Part shown: one piece after another, positions 7,924 through 16,191 of the stretch
Layout: the number at the start of each line of letters is the position of its first letter
Position numbering within the stretch: position 1 is the first letter of the stretch
Assembly (NCBI GenBank): GCA_020435335.1
Contig: JAGQZT010000035.1
Coordinates: forward strand, 1-36,457
Direction: 5' to 3'
Origin: Flavobacteriales bacterium
GTDB taxonomy: Bacteria; Bacteroidota; Bacteroidia; Flavobacteriales_E; Vicingaceae
DNA length: 36,457 bases
Position numbers and translations under genes: made by a program
The notes under the pieces: generated by a model
What the model was told of the DNA's origin: nothing
Databases searched by the model: none
The model's input: only the letters and a program-made list of their open reading frames with translations

Positions 7924-8737
7924 CTTTTTGTTCTTTGGCTTTCTTGAGCTTCTGTTCTTTTTTCTTATTCGGGATTTTTTCTTTCTTTTCTTTTTGCTTC
8001 ACTTCCGGGTTTTCCGGTTCTTCCGGCTTTTCCTTCCCTTCTTTTTTCCTGAATTTCCACCAGGGTTTCTTAACCGCTTCCGGGTTTTCGTCAACCTCTT
8101 TTTCATCCTTTTCTTTTTTGGCAGATTCAGGTTCTTTTTCAGGAATCTCCACCCCGTTTTTGTAGGTGCTCTTTACCGTGGTGCTGTCGTCCACAAACCG
8201 GACCGACCGGCCATGCAAACGCCCGTTTTTATAGGAAGCTTTCCCGGCTAATTTCCCGTTTGCATAGGTTTTTACCGTTCCGTTCAACTGCCCGTTCCGG
8301 TATCGCCCCTGTTCTTTGATTTTTCCTTCCGTGTAAAGGTGGTACATCCCGTTTTTCTGGCCTTTTTTCCAGTTGTACCTGCTTTTTAATCGTCCAGCCT
8401 TCTCCCAATGTTTCCATTCTCCGGTTTTCAATCCGTGCTTCAGCTTTCCTTTGGTCAACAGGTTCTCCTGCATATCCACGACCTGGTAATCTCCGTCGAG
8501 TAATTTTCCGGAGTAATCCCCCTGATTCATCTTGATGCTGTTGTTGTAGTACCAGAAATAACTGGATTCCGGATGTAAGGTCGCAGATCGTTTTTGGAGC
8601 TCTACCGAAGCGATGATCATCGAATCGGTTGCCGTTACATGCACTTTCCGGTGTGTTATTTCCTCCGGTTTTTGAGCCCGGATCAGGGTTGAGACCAGGA
8701 GGAAGGCCAGTGTGAGGTATTGGGTTATTTTTTTCAT
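7916..8737 (-). CDS. Exported MORN-repeat protein with Lys/Glu-rich tail, in secretion operon
   Basis: A 273-aa protein with signal peptide MKKITQYLTLAFLLVSTLIR, cut after AQ. Residues about 75-185 carry MORN_2/YwqK-type repeats: LKTGEWKHWEKAGRLKS, KKGQKNGMYHLYTEGKIKEQ, RNGQLNGTVKTYANGKL and KNGRLHGRSVRF. From about residue 190 the protein is low-complexity Lys, Glu and Pro, with one WWKFRKK island. MORN repeats form flat beta sheets that bind proteins or lipids; database relatives are often labelled YwqK antitoxin, which need not apply here. It overlaps the C-like gene by 4 bases and the K-like gene by 8, so it is an integral part of the operon. Its role in the machine is unknown. The charged tail could contact the peptidoglycan or other subunits (inference). 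Confidence 0.75.
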   Translation of the reverse strand: MKKITQYLTLAFLLVSTLIRAQKPEEITHRKVHVTATDSMIIASVELQKRSATLHPESSYFWYYNNSIKMNQGDYSGKLLDGDYQVVDMQENLLTKGKLKHGLKTGEWKHWEKAGRLKSRYNWKKGQKNGMYHLYTEGKIKEQGRYRNGQLNGTVKTYANGKLAGKASYKNGRLHGRSVRFVDDSTTVKSTYKNGVEIPEKEPESAKKEKDEKEVDENPEAVKKPWWKFRKKEGKEKPEEPENPEVKQKEKKEKIPNKKKEQKLKKAKEQKDD

Positions 8738-9222
8738 TTCTGTAGGGTCTTTTTTTCGTTTTGAAACTGAAGCTGAATAAAATCTTTGTTGATCTCCAGA
8801 ACGGTCACATCGCTCAGAATTTGCTTTTCTTTCACCAGTTGCTCATGCCCATTGATGTTCAGGATTCCGACCCGGGCCTTCGATTGGTTGTTTTTGATCA
8901 TCCCTTTATATTGCAAAGCCGGCCATTTCTTTTCCGATACCGGTGTAACCTGTTTTGGCTTTTGCTTATTGCTTTTTTGAGTTTGGGAACTGTGGCCGGA
9001 TGTCACTTTTATTTTCTGATCACCCAGAAAAGGATCCCGGTAATTGGCTACGATGGAGAAGGTATCGGCCTGAATCTCATCGATATCTACCGTTATATCC
9101 GAGTCCGCTTTGGCATAATTCGGGGAGCTCGAGAAGAAAGAGAAAAACTGAAAAAACACATAGCCCCACACCAAAAGGATGATGGGGAGCATGATGTATA
9201 CTATTTTCTTTTTCTTATTCAT
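8734..9222 (-). CDS. GspC/PilP-like bitopic connector
   Basis: A 162-aa protein. After MNKKKK there is one membrane helix (residues about 7-30), then a periplasmic part with the PilP/GspC-like YRDPFLG motif at residues 61-67. A Lys/Ser/Gln-rich linker follows. Residues about 100-160 form a small beta domain (WPALQYKGMIKNNQSKARVG) fitting the homology region that links the inner-membrane complex to the secretin. The DPF motif and the VGILNINGHEQLV segment are the main evidence. The gap to the upstream FN3 lipoprotein gene is only 4 bases, and it overlaps the MORN gene. The assignment rests on topology, motif and context. Confidence 0.75.
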   Translation of the reverse strand: MNKKKKIVYIMLPIILLVWGYVFFQFFSFFSSSPNYAKADSDITVDIDEIQADTFSIVANYRDPFLGDQKIKVTSGHSSQTQKSNKQKPKQVTPVSEKKWPALQYKGMIKNNQSKARVGILNINGHEQLVKEKQILSDVTVLEINKDFIQLQFQNEKKTLQK

Positions 9223-9226
9223 CTTC

Positions 9227-10180
9227 TTATTGTATCGTTACTTTTCGGATGATACTCATCGGTCCGGTATTGCCTGCTGCATCGGTCGATTGCACCCGCC
9301 AGTAATAGGTACCGGTTCCCAACGAATCCTGATACGAAGTAGCGCTGGCCGTGGCTGTTTTCACCAGCGCGGTAGCTCCGGCATCGGAGTAAAAGAAAAT
9401 ATCCTCCGTTAACGCCGTTCCGGTATTATTTCCCTGGGTCCAGGAATAGGTGTTATACACATCATTCAGGGTGGCGTTATCGGCAGGCGATACCAATGTT
9501 ACTATTTCCGGTGATGTCGTATCGATGGTCAGCGTACGGGTGGAGAATGCCGTAGACGTGTTTGAAGTGGAATTCCGCGCCTGCACACCCCAAACCAGCA
9601 CACCTTCCGGAAGCGTGGTGCTGTATCCCGTCGATGTTACGAGCTGTGGTCCGAAAACGAGGTTTCCGGTCCAGCTGCCTTCATGGATCTCGATCAGGTA
9701 ATCATCGGCATTCAGCAAGGCATTCCAGCTAAACGAGAGGTTATCGTTGTTCGTGATGGAGTTATCCGCCGGACTGCTCAGAATCACCTGCTGGTTACTG
9801 ATATCCAACGAGCTGTCTATCGTTAAAGTAAACGTTGAATAATAGGTTTCGCTGCCGTTGTTGATCCCTTTCACCCGCCACTGAAAACTCCCGGGATAGA
9901 GTGTGTAGTCGAATTTATTTTTGCTGATGGTCGTGTCCAGAACAAAATTCGTCACGGACGAAAAAGTACCTTCCACGATCTGCATGTTATACAGTTCGGC
10001 TCCTTTCAGCAAGTCCCACCAGAAGGTGTGGGTCAGCTGAGTGGTTGTAAGGTTATTGGCGGGAGCCAACAGGAGAATCTGTTCGCTTTCAATGTCTTTT
10101 TCTATAAAATCATCACAGCCCTGTAAGGCCAGGGTGCCGGCGATTAGCAGGGTTATGATCTGGTTAACTGTTATTTTCAT
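9227..10180 (-). CDS. Lipoprotein with three FN3-like repeats in secretion operon
   Basis: A 317-aa lipoprotein. The signal ends LALQGC with Cys at 22, followed by DDFIEKD. Acidic residues right after the Cys resemble export signals that place Bacteroidota lipoproteins on the cell surface. Three repeats of about 95 residues follow, each with a start like LLLAPANNLTTTQLTHTFWW, LSSPADNSITNNDNLSFSWN or VSPADNATLNDVYNTYSWTQ and an end like FQWRVKGINNG or YYWRVQSTDAAGN. This is the pattern of fibronectin type III or Ig-like folds. It sits between the M-like and C-like genes and overlaps M by 17 bases. It may be a surface part of the machine, or act like a pilotin, but nothing shows pilotin features. 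This is not a standard T2SS gene. Confidence 0.8.
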   Translation of the reverse strand: MKITVNQIITLLIAGTLALQGCDDFIEKDIESEQILLLAPANNLTTTQLTHTFWWDLLKGAELYNMQIVEGTFSSVTNFVLDTTISKNKFDYTLYPGSFQWRVKGINNGSETYYSTFTLTIDSSLDISNQQVILSSPADNSITNNDNLSFSWNALLNADDYLIEIHEGSWTGNLVFGPQLVTSTGYSTTLPEGVLVWGVQARNSTSNTSTAFSTRTLTIDTTSPEIVTLVSPADNATLNDVYNTYSWTQGNNTGTALTEDIFFYSDAGATALVKTATASATSYQDSLGTGTYYWRVQSTDAAGNTGPMSIIRKVTIQ

Positions 10181-10709
10181 GATGCTCGGCTTTTACATGT
10201 TGGATATAAATGGTTGAGATTAATTTTCGTTTTCTGGTTCGCAGTTCGCGGATGGCTTTAAAATCCAGGGCTACGATTTTGCCACCGGCATAACTGGTTT
10301 CAATGTGGTTGCTGAGTTTCAGCAACGGTATAAAGCGGCCTTCCACCGTTACCAGCGAAGTTTGTGTCTCGTAACCGTTATTGCTCGTGGTATAAGGCTG
10401 GGGAAACTCTTTCAGGATGACCTGATTCTTTTGCCCGAAATCGGTAACCGACTCCAACAGCAGCTGGTGGATGTCGATATCCGTCTCCGTTTCATTGCCT
10501 ACCAGTTGTTCGATATGCTTCAATTTGGCCTTCATGGCGATGATTTCCTCCGGGGCATTGGTGGTGTTGCTTACCTCCTCCCGGAGCTCGTTTTTCTTGT
10601 GGAGCAACTCCAGGGTATCGCTGATCGACAGTTGATAAATAACCAACGCAAAGATGCCGGCAAGAGCCAGGATCAGTTTGAATCGTTTTTGGTAGGTCAG
10701 CCGTTTCAT
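10164..10709 (-). CDS. GspM/PilO-like inner-membrane protein
   Basis: A 181-aa protein with one N-terminal membrane helix (residues about 10-29, FKLILALAGIFALVIYQLSI). A coiled coil follows (LELLHKKNELREEVSNT) and then a small alpha/beta domain containing TSLVTVEGRFIPLLKLSNHI, which fits the ferredoxin-like fold of PilO and GspM. In known systems this protein pairs with L or PilN and supports the platform. Here it directly follows the L-like gene, with a 1-base overlap, which supports the call. Sequence conservation in this family is low. Confidence 0.72.
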   Translation of the reverse strand: MKRLTYQKRFKLILALAGIFALVIYQLSISDTLELLHKKNELREEVSNTTNAPEEIIAMKAKLKHIEQLVGNETETDIDIHQLLLESVTDFGQKNQVILKEFPQPYTTSNNGYETQTSLVTVEGRFIPLLKLSNHIETSYAGGKIVALDFKAIRELRTRKRKLISTIYIQHVKAEHHENNS

Positions 10710-11926
10710 CAGGTTACAATTTCAATTTCAATTTCAAATTCTCCGGGAGTTGACAGGTTTTCCTGGTTAAAGGAAATGATCGTAACATCTCCCGACCAGT
10801 TGTGGTTTTTCAGGTGCTTGATCCATTCGTTCAGATCGATGCTCCGGGTTACCGTTCCGGTTACTTTTATTTTATTGTAGAGGAAGGCAATGTCTTCCGC
10901 TTTGTTGATTCTTTTCTCGGTCGGGTTGATGAACAGTTCATCGAGGCGGATGGCATCCGGAATACTCAGCGCCACCTGGTCGGCATAATAAGAGATCCGG
11001 GAAGCCCTGACCACGCCACTATTCTGAATAAATGCTTCTTTCACGGCCATCTCTTCCCGGAGTTTTCCGAGTTCTTCCACCAGTTCTTTTTTGCTGAGTA
11101 CCTGATACTGATACTCGTTATAGCTGGCTTCGATGTTGTTCTTCACCAGCAGGTTCCCAACTGTGAGCAGCAGGAACAATACGGCGATGGACAAGCCCAC
11201 AACCGAGGCTTTCTTCTTATGCAGGTATTCTTCCCGAAACTGGTTTACCTGCCCCGACTCCATTGGAATGAGCCCGGGAGGCATCAGAAAATGACTGAAA
11301 GCCGTAGCAAAAGCAACCAGTTCGTATGAATTGATCAATTCGCCGTCAATTTCGTATTCATGACTGCCACTCACATCCCCGAGGCTGTCGATGTGAGAAA
11401 TGAGGTTGTCGTAAAACAGCAGTTCATGCGATAAGGTATGCAGACTGTCTTTTCCGATCAGTCCGATGATGTTCTCGAGAATGAAAGGCCCGAGGTAAAC
11501 ATGCAGCACGAAGAAACCCGCCTGTTCCATCTGATCGAGCAGTTCTTCAACAAGGTCTTTCCGGGCCACGGCTACCCAACCTTCGGAACCCGACATGGAA
11601 GATTGCTGCAGGTGAAAATCCTTGACGGACGCATTGGGAAGGACCTGATTCAGCAGTTCCTGATCTCCGGGGAGTGTGTGCTTTACCTTTTTGAAAATGA
11701 TGCCCCGCCCGGTAACGGACACATAGACGGGCAGTTTTTTGGCATTGAGCTTCGCCAGTTCTTCAAGGGTAATGTCTGCCCATTTCCGTTGAATGGTGAT
11801 GCCATCCTTCTCCGAAACAAGCTCAACGGCAATAACGGTAAAATGTTCCTTGGAGGTGAAAATGATTTCCACGCCCAGGCACTCTTTGCCTCTGATGACC
11901 GGATATTTATCCAAAAAGTTCAGCAT
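10709..11926 (-). CDS. GspL-like (PilM-PilN fusion type) assembly protein
   Basis: A 405-aa protein. Residues 1-235 are cytoplasmic and resemble the actin-like fold of PilM/GspL, with LPVYVSVTGRGIIFKKV, QVLPNASVKDF and a later ELLFYDNLISHIDSLGDVSG. One membrane helix spans about 240-262 (SVVGLSIAVLFLLLTVGNLL). A coiled coil then leads to a periplasmic domain with the PilN-like stretch DAIRLDELFINP and VTGTVTRSIDLNEWIKHLKN. GspL has the same order in one chain, whereas type IV pilus systems split it into PilM and PilN. It would recruit the ATPase to the membrane. It overlaps the secretin gene and the M-like gene by one base each. Confidence 0.8.
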   Translation of the reverse strand: MLNFLDKYPVIRGKECLGVEIIFTSKEHFTVIAVELVSEKDGITIQRKWADITLEELAKLNAKKLPVYVSVTGRGIIFKKVKHTLPGDQELLNQVLPNASVKDFHLQQSSMSGSEGWVAVARKDLVEELLDQMEQAGFFVLHVYLGPFILENIIGLIGKDSLHTLSHELLFYDNLISHIDSLGDVSGSHEYEIDGELINSYELVAFATAFSHFLMPPGLIPMESGQVNQFREEYLHKKKASVVGLSIAVLFLLLTVGNLLVKNNIEASYNEYQYQVLSKKELVEELGKLREEMAVKEAFIQNSGVVRASRISYYADQVALSIPDAIRLDELFINPTEKRINKAEDIAFLYNKIKVTGTVTRSIDLNEWIKHLKNHNWSGDVTIISFNQENLSTPGEFEIEIEIVT

Positions 11927-13839
11927 CAGTAAATGATTGTAGGTTTAATGAAAATGTTCAGTTTACTCCTGGCCTTTTCCCGGGTGCGACTGCTAAAGAA
12001 CCACTTGATAACCGGTATGCGCGACAAAAACGGGACACCGCTTCCGGATTCACGGATGGATTTTTCTTCCAGGCCTCCCAGCAAGATCATCTCCTGATCC
12101 TTTACCCGGATGTGGGAGGTAAAATCGCGCGAAACACTTCCGGGAGGAGCGCCCGGTTCAATTTTTTCGGTAAAATCGGATTGCGACACGGAAATATCCA
12201 GCGTAATCTGATCATCGCCGGAAACAAAGGGTTTGATCTTCACCGACAGGTCGGCATTTACCGATTTGTAGCTCTTGGTCGTGATGTTTTGCGTCGACGT
12301 GTTCGTGATCACATTGTTCGTCTGCTCGTAGTAATACTCTGTATTACCGACCTTCATGCTGGCCTCATGGCCATTCAGCGTAGCGAGTTTCGGAGTGGAT
12401 TTAACGCGAAGGATTCCCTGCGATTCCAGTGCCCGGATGTTGAAATAAAAGTTCGGAGTTACTTTCCCCAGATTCAGAATCCCATACCCGTTAAAATTTT
12501 CAATCAGGTCGTTGATGGACGAGCTGTTCAGGCTCAGGTTCGCTTCCGGAAAAATCGTTCCGCCGGTTGTAGAAGGAGCCTCACCTAATCCGGCTTCAAT
12601 GCCTGTCGAATTGCTTCGTTTGTTGGAATAATCAACGATCATGATCTCGATCATCACAACGGGAACAAGCTTGTCGATCTGTCGGATAAAGCTTTCGATC
12701 TCTTCAATCTGCGGCTGCGACCCGCTCAATATCAAACTATTGAGGTCTACAAACTCCTTAATGTCTACATTCTGTTTAATGTTTCCGGGAATGTGTTCCG
12801 GGAGTTTTTCCACGGAACGATGCTGCAACTGGATCACTTTTGTATTTCGCAGCCCTTCGGTTTTACGCTCACCAATGATGTAGATGCCGTTTTTCAGTTC
12901 GTAGGTCAGTTCCGTACCCTGAAACAGGTTATTCAGCAGATCCTGAAACGTGGTGGATTTCACATTGACCGTGGCCTTGTCTTTGATTTCGGAGACAAAA
13001 TAGTAGTCAATTCCCGTAGCTGCGGCTACTTCTTTAATCACGTCACTGATCATGATGTCCGTTCCGGTTACCGATATATCCGAACTGCTGTTGGCTTCAA
13101 AACCAAACTCATCCGGGCTTGTTTTTGCCGAAGAGTTTTTGTTGGACGAGCCTCTTTTGTTGCTTCCCGGATTCGTCGCAGCCGTATTGTCGGCCATGAT
13201 CTTATCGATCAGGTAGAAATTATCTTCCGTTTTAGAAATGTTCAGATCATTAGCAATCCCGAATTTTTCCAGGGCATTTTCAAAAGGCATATCCTCGATG
13301 TAAACACTTACCAATTTGGGCGACACCCCGGAAGCCAGCACCAGGTTCTTTTTCGTTTTCTGCGTGATTGCTTTCGCCACGATGTGCAGCGAATCGGCCT
13401 TCAGGTCAAGCGTTAACTGATCGTTGGCCTTGTCGTATTTTATGATCGGCTCCCTCCGCGGAGGAGGAATAACGGCCGGCGTGGGTTTGTCGTATTTTAC
13501 GATCGACATGATGCTGCCGATGAAATTGATGCTGAGGTCGTATTCCTTGCAGACGAAAATCAGAACGTCGGACACGGTGGCGTTGGCGAAATTGTTCACG
13601 ATCTTCTGATCGATTCCCGGATCCACGCTGATGTTCAGTTCGTGGGCATCGGCAATGCCGCGCATAAATTCCTGAATGGAAACGCCGCTGACCGACATCT
13701 GAACCTTCTCCTCCAATCCGGGCATTTCCGTGGTGAGGGTATTCAGCTGGTTTTTTATCTGATTGATCCTGTCGTCTGCCGCAGCATTCATGCTTAACAG
13801 TAAAAACAGGGCAATCCATATGCTTATTAAATAGTTCAT
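11926..13839 (-). CDS. gspD: Secretin, outer-membrane channel (GspD/PilQ family)
   Basis: A 637-aa protein with a signal peptide (MNYLISIWIALFLLLSMNAA). Residues about 48-115 form an STN-type domain (NISVDPGIDQKIVNNF, VSDVLIFVCKEYDL). Further small STN-like or N domains are near 140-213 and 255-325 (FQDLLNNLFQGTELTYELKN). A Ser/Asn-rich linker lies near 215-250. Residues about 390-637 are the secretin channel, with VPVVMIEIMIVDYSNKR, ILRVKSTPKLATLNGHEAS, DQEMILLGGLEEK and VPFLSRIPVIKWFF. The order of N domains then channel is typical, and the length is close to GspD. It forms the outer-membrane pore of the machine. The gene sits between E and L, with 1-base overlaps. No separate pilotin gene is obvious. 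Confidence 0.93.
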   Translation of the reverse strand: MNYLISIWIALFLLLSMNAAADDRINQIKNQLNTLTTEMPGLEEKVQMSVSGVSIQEFMRGIADAHELNISVDPGIDQKIVNNFANATVSDVLIFVCKEYDLSINFIGSIMSIVKYDKPTPAVIPPPRREPIIKYDKANDQLTLDLKADSLHIVAKAITQKTKKNLVLASGVSPKLVSVYIEDMPFENALEKFGIANDLNISKTEDNFYLIDKIMADNTAATNPGSNKRGSSNKNSSAKTSPDEFGFEANSSSDISVTGTDIMISDVIKEVAAATGIDYYFVSEIKDKATVNVKSTTFQDLLNNLFQGTELTYELKNGIYIIGERKTEGLRNTKVIQLQHRSVEKLPEHIPGNIKQNVDIKEFVDLNSLILSGSQPQIEEIESFIRQIDKLVPVVMIEIMIVDYSNKRSNSTGIEAGLGEAPSTTGGTIFPEANLSLNSSSINDLIENFNGYGILNLGKVTPNFYFNIRALESQGILRVKSTPKLATLNGHEASMKVGNTEYYYEQTNNVITNTSTQNITTKSYKSVNADLSVKIKPFVSGDDQITLDISVSQSDFTEKIEPGAPPGSVSRDFTSHIRVKDQEMILLGGLEEKSIRESGSGVPFLSRIPVIKWFFSSRTREKARSKLNIFIKPTIIY

Positions 13840-15278
13840 CAGTAGTTGCTCATTAACATGGTGTACACTTCATCAATGGAAGTTTTCCCTTCGTCAAATA
13901 ATTCGAAGGCATTATCCATGAGGGTGTTGATCTGTTTTTCTCTTAAGATGTGGTGCACATTAAAATCTTCGTTCTTAATCCGTTCCGCCAGGTCAAAATC
14001 AACCGGAATCACTTCATAAACCGCCTTCCTACCCTTGTAGCCTGTATAAAAACACTTGTCGCAGCCAACAGCTTCATAGTGGGTTTCCACCTTTCGTGGA
14101 GGCCTGTAATTCATCGGAAAGAGGTTGTCGTCGAATGCCTTTTCTTCCTTGCAAAAAGGGCATAATAACCGCACCAACCGTTGTGCGACGCTCAGCGTGA
14201 GCGTATTGGCCAGCAAATAAGAAGGAACGCCCATATCCACCATTCTGGAAACGGTTCCCCAGGCGGAATTGGTGTGGATGGTAGACAGCACCAGGTGGCC
14301 GGTTAGGGCTGCCCGGATCGCCATTTGGGCGGTTTCGCCGTCGCGGATCTCTCCCAGCATGATCACATCCGGATCCTGACGCAGGAATGAACGCAATGCG
14401 GCGGCAAAGCTGAGGCCGATGTCTTCTTTCAACTGAACCTGATTGATGCCTTCGAGGGTATACTCGATCGGGTCTTCGATGGTCACCAGGTTGGTCTTTT
14501 CTTCATTCAGGATCTTTAAGGTAGCGTAGAGCGTCGTGGTCTTACCCGATCCGGTCGGACCGCTGATCAGCACGATGCCGTTGGGTTTCTTGATGCCTTC
14601 GAGGTAGTCCTGCAACTGTTTGTAGTTGAATCCCAGCTCATTGATGTCGATGTTGGTGGCGTCTTTGCTCAACAGACGCATCACGATCTTTTCGCCGTGA
14701 AGCGTGGGCAACAGGGAAACCCGGATATCGAATTTATGGCCGGCATATTCAAAGGTGATCCGTCCGTCCTGGGGCAACCTTTTCTCGGCGATGTCCAGGT
14801 TGGCTTTGATCTTCAGTTTGTTAACCAGGGCCGGGTAGTCTTCCTTCGGGATCACGTATTTTTCAATCAGCTTGCCGTCGATGCGCAGTCTGACCCGGCA
14901 ACGCTCTTCGTACTTTTCAATGTGGATGTCACTGCTGCCCAGTTCATCTGCTTCGGCGATGAGTTTAAATACGAAATCTTCCGAACGCTGGCTGTCGAAA
15001 CTCACTGTTTCGGCCTTCTTGTTTTTGTAGGTGAGCCGGTAGTATTTGCTGAGGGTTTGATGAATGAGTTTGGATGACGTGGGAACCACCTTGACCGTTT
15101 TCCCGAACAGCATTTCCAGTTCATCGATCAGGGCGGAGTTCATGTTGGTTTCGTCGGCATAGAACATGAGCGTATCGCCGTTCTCGCTCTTGGGAACGAT
15201 CTGATAATGCCAGGCCTGCTCGGTGGAGATGGTCTGTTGCATTTCGGCATTCAGTGATATGGTCCGGTCGGTATTCAT
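13839..15278 (-). CDS. gspE: Assembly ATPase (GspE/PilB family)
   Basis: A 479-aa cytoplasmic hexameric ATPase. Walker A is GPTGSGKTTTL at 240-250, the Asp box VTIEDPIEY is near 265-273, Walker B is VIMLGEIRDGE near 305-315, and the His box TGHLVLSTIHTNSA is near 326-339. Cysteines C373, C376, C406 and C409 give the CxxC...CxxC zinc site (CPFC, CDKC) found in GspE and PilB but not in PilT retraction ATPases. The N-terminal region is a shortened N1/N2 part. It drives pseudopilus growth with F and L. It overlaps the peptidase gene upstream by 4 bases and the secretin gene by 1. No PilT-like second ATPase was found in the window, which favours a T2SS-like, non-retracting machine. Confidence 0.95.
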   Translation of the reverse strand: MNTDRTISLNAEMQQTISTEQAWHYQIVPKSENGDTLMFYADETNMNSALIDELEMLFGKTVKVVPTSSKLIHQTLSKYYRLTYKNKKAETVSFDSQRSEDFVFKLIAEADELGSSDIHIEKYEERCRVRLRIDGKLIEKYVIPKEDYPALVNKLKIKANLDIAEKRLPQDGRITFEYAGHKFDIRVSLLPTLHGEKIVMRLLSKDATNIDINELGFNYKQLQDYLEGIKKPNGIVLISGPTGSGKTTTLYATLKILNEEKTNLVTIEDPIEYTLEGINQVQLKEDIGLSFAAALRSFLRQDPDVIMLGEIRDGETAQMAIRAALTGHLVLSTIHTNSAWGTVSRMVDMGVPSYLLANTLTLSVAQRLVRLLCPFCKEEKAFDDNLFPMNYRPPRKVETHYEAVGCDKCFYTGYKGRKAVYEVIPVDFDLAERIKNEDFNVHHILREKQINTLMDNAFELFDEGKTSIDEVYTMLMSNY

Positions 15279-15787
15279 ATCCAGAAGATAAAATCGGTGT
15301 AAAAATGAATCTCCGGGAACCAGATCCGGGCAATCATCAGTCCGCCGAGCAACAAACTCATGGCCCCGGCCAGCGGAAAATATGGAGTTGTTTGCTTAAC
15401 AGCAAGTCGAAGGACAATGTAGGCCAGGCAACACAGGGTGATGCTTCCGATGTAGAAGGCTAAAAAATTAAGTGGCGAGAAGGCGGTTGTCAGTACCACA
15501 AAGAACAGCAGGTCGCCCAGGCCGATGTAGGTGTCGATGATGTTAACCGGTTTCTTTTCCTTCAGCGCAATGAAGGCCGCAACGCCCAGCATGTTCACGA
15601 TGAGCAGGCCCAGGTTGATGCCGGTGTAGGTGGCGAATTCATGAAAGCCCAGTTTCTGCATACCGGGAATCAGGAAGGACAGCAGCAGCAGCGGGATGAG
15701 GAACCAGCTGATGGCCCGGTGTTTAAAGTCCTGCAGCGTGAGTACGCTCAGGATACCGAGGGTTGCTATGGAAAAGAGGAGGTTCAT
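15275..15787 (-). CDS. Prepilin peptidase-like membrane aspartic protease, short form
   Basis: A 170-aa polytopic protein of the A24 (type IV leader peptidase) family. The catalytic Asp pair is D20 (LQDFKHRAIS) and D92 within GLGD (residues 89-92), the GxGD motif of this family. Hydrophobic helices fill most of the rest. Full-length PilD/GspO proteins are near 270 aa and carry an N-terminal methyltransferase with a zinc site; this protein lacks it and resembles the short archaeal or TadV-like forms. It would cut the leaders of the four pilin-like proteins of this operon. The gene lies between the major pseudopilin gene and E, overlapping them by 1 and 4 bases. Substrates are inferred from the operon. 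Confidence 0.85.
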   Translation of the reverse strand: MNLLFSIATLGILSVLTLQDFKHRAISWFLIPLLLLSFLIPGMQKLGFHEFATYTGINLGLLIVNMLGVAAFIALKEKKPVNIIDTYIGLGDLLFFVVLTTAFSPLNFLAFYIGSITLCCLAYIVLRLAVKQTTPYFPLAGAMSLLLGGLMIARIWFPEIHFYTDFIFWI

Positions 15788-16191
15788 TAATCTTCGATGG
15801 TTTCGGTTACTTTCCGGTCCTGGTTGATTTCCCAGACATTGAAAACGCCGTCGCCGTCGAAATCTTCCACAGACGTGGCGCGAGCCGTGAAGGAGGTTGT
15901 TCCGGCCTCGGTGATCTCCACTTTATAGCGGGCGCTTCCGCCTTCGCTGACCAGCAGTTCCTGTTCGAAATCGATCTCCTTCGGGTCGGAGGAGTATTTC
16001 GAGAATTCGAGGAAATGGAGGCGTTCGAGGGAATAAACGTGTTCCAGTTGGTTTTTGGCTTCGACCTGTTTAGCCCGTACGACCATGCCCATGATGTTGG
16101 GTACGGCGATGGCCGTTAAGATGCCGGCGATGATGATCGCGATCATGATGTTCATGAGGGAGTAGGCCTTTAGTTTCTTGTGTTTGCTCAT
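15787..16191 (-). CDS. gspG: Major pseudopilin-like protein, G type
   Basis: A 134-aa protein and the first gene of the operon, as expected for the most abundant subunit. The leader MSKHKKLKA is followed by YSLMNIMIAIIIAGILTAIA and then VPNIMG, a class III pilin helix. Ala is at -1, Tyr at +1 and Asn (N14) at +5 where nearly all relatives have Glu. Residues 44-66 (EAKNQLEHVYSLERLHFLEF) match the pilin alpha helix after the membrane part. Near the C-terminus DFDGDGVFNVWE (110-121) has the D-x-D-x-D spacing of a calcium loop, and GspG proteins are known to bind calcium in that region. Alternatives are a minor pilin or PilE/PilA-like protein; position and size favour G. Confidence 0.82.
   Translation of the reverse strand: MSKHKKLKAYSLMNIMIAIIIAGILTAIAVPNIMGMVVRAKQVEAKNQLEHVYSLERLHFLEFSKYSSDPKEIDFEQELLVSEGGSARYKVEITEAGTTSFTARATSVEDFDGDGVFNVWEINQDRKVTETIED

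Noticed and set aside
7928..8251. Phe-rich plus-strand open frame across the MORN gene tail
   Set aside because: It mirrors the Lys/Glu-rich low-complexity coding sequence on the minus strand; it has no independent support.
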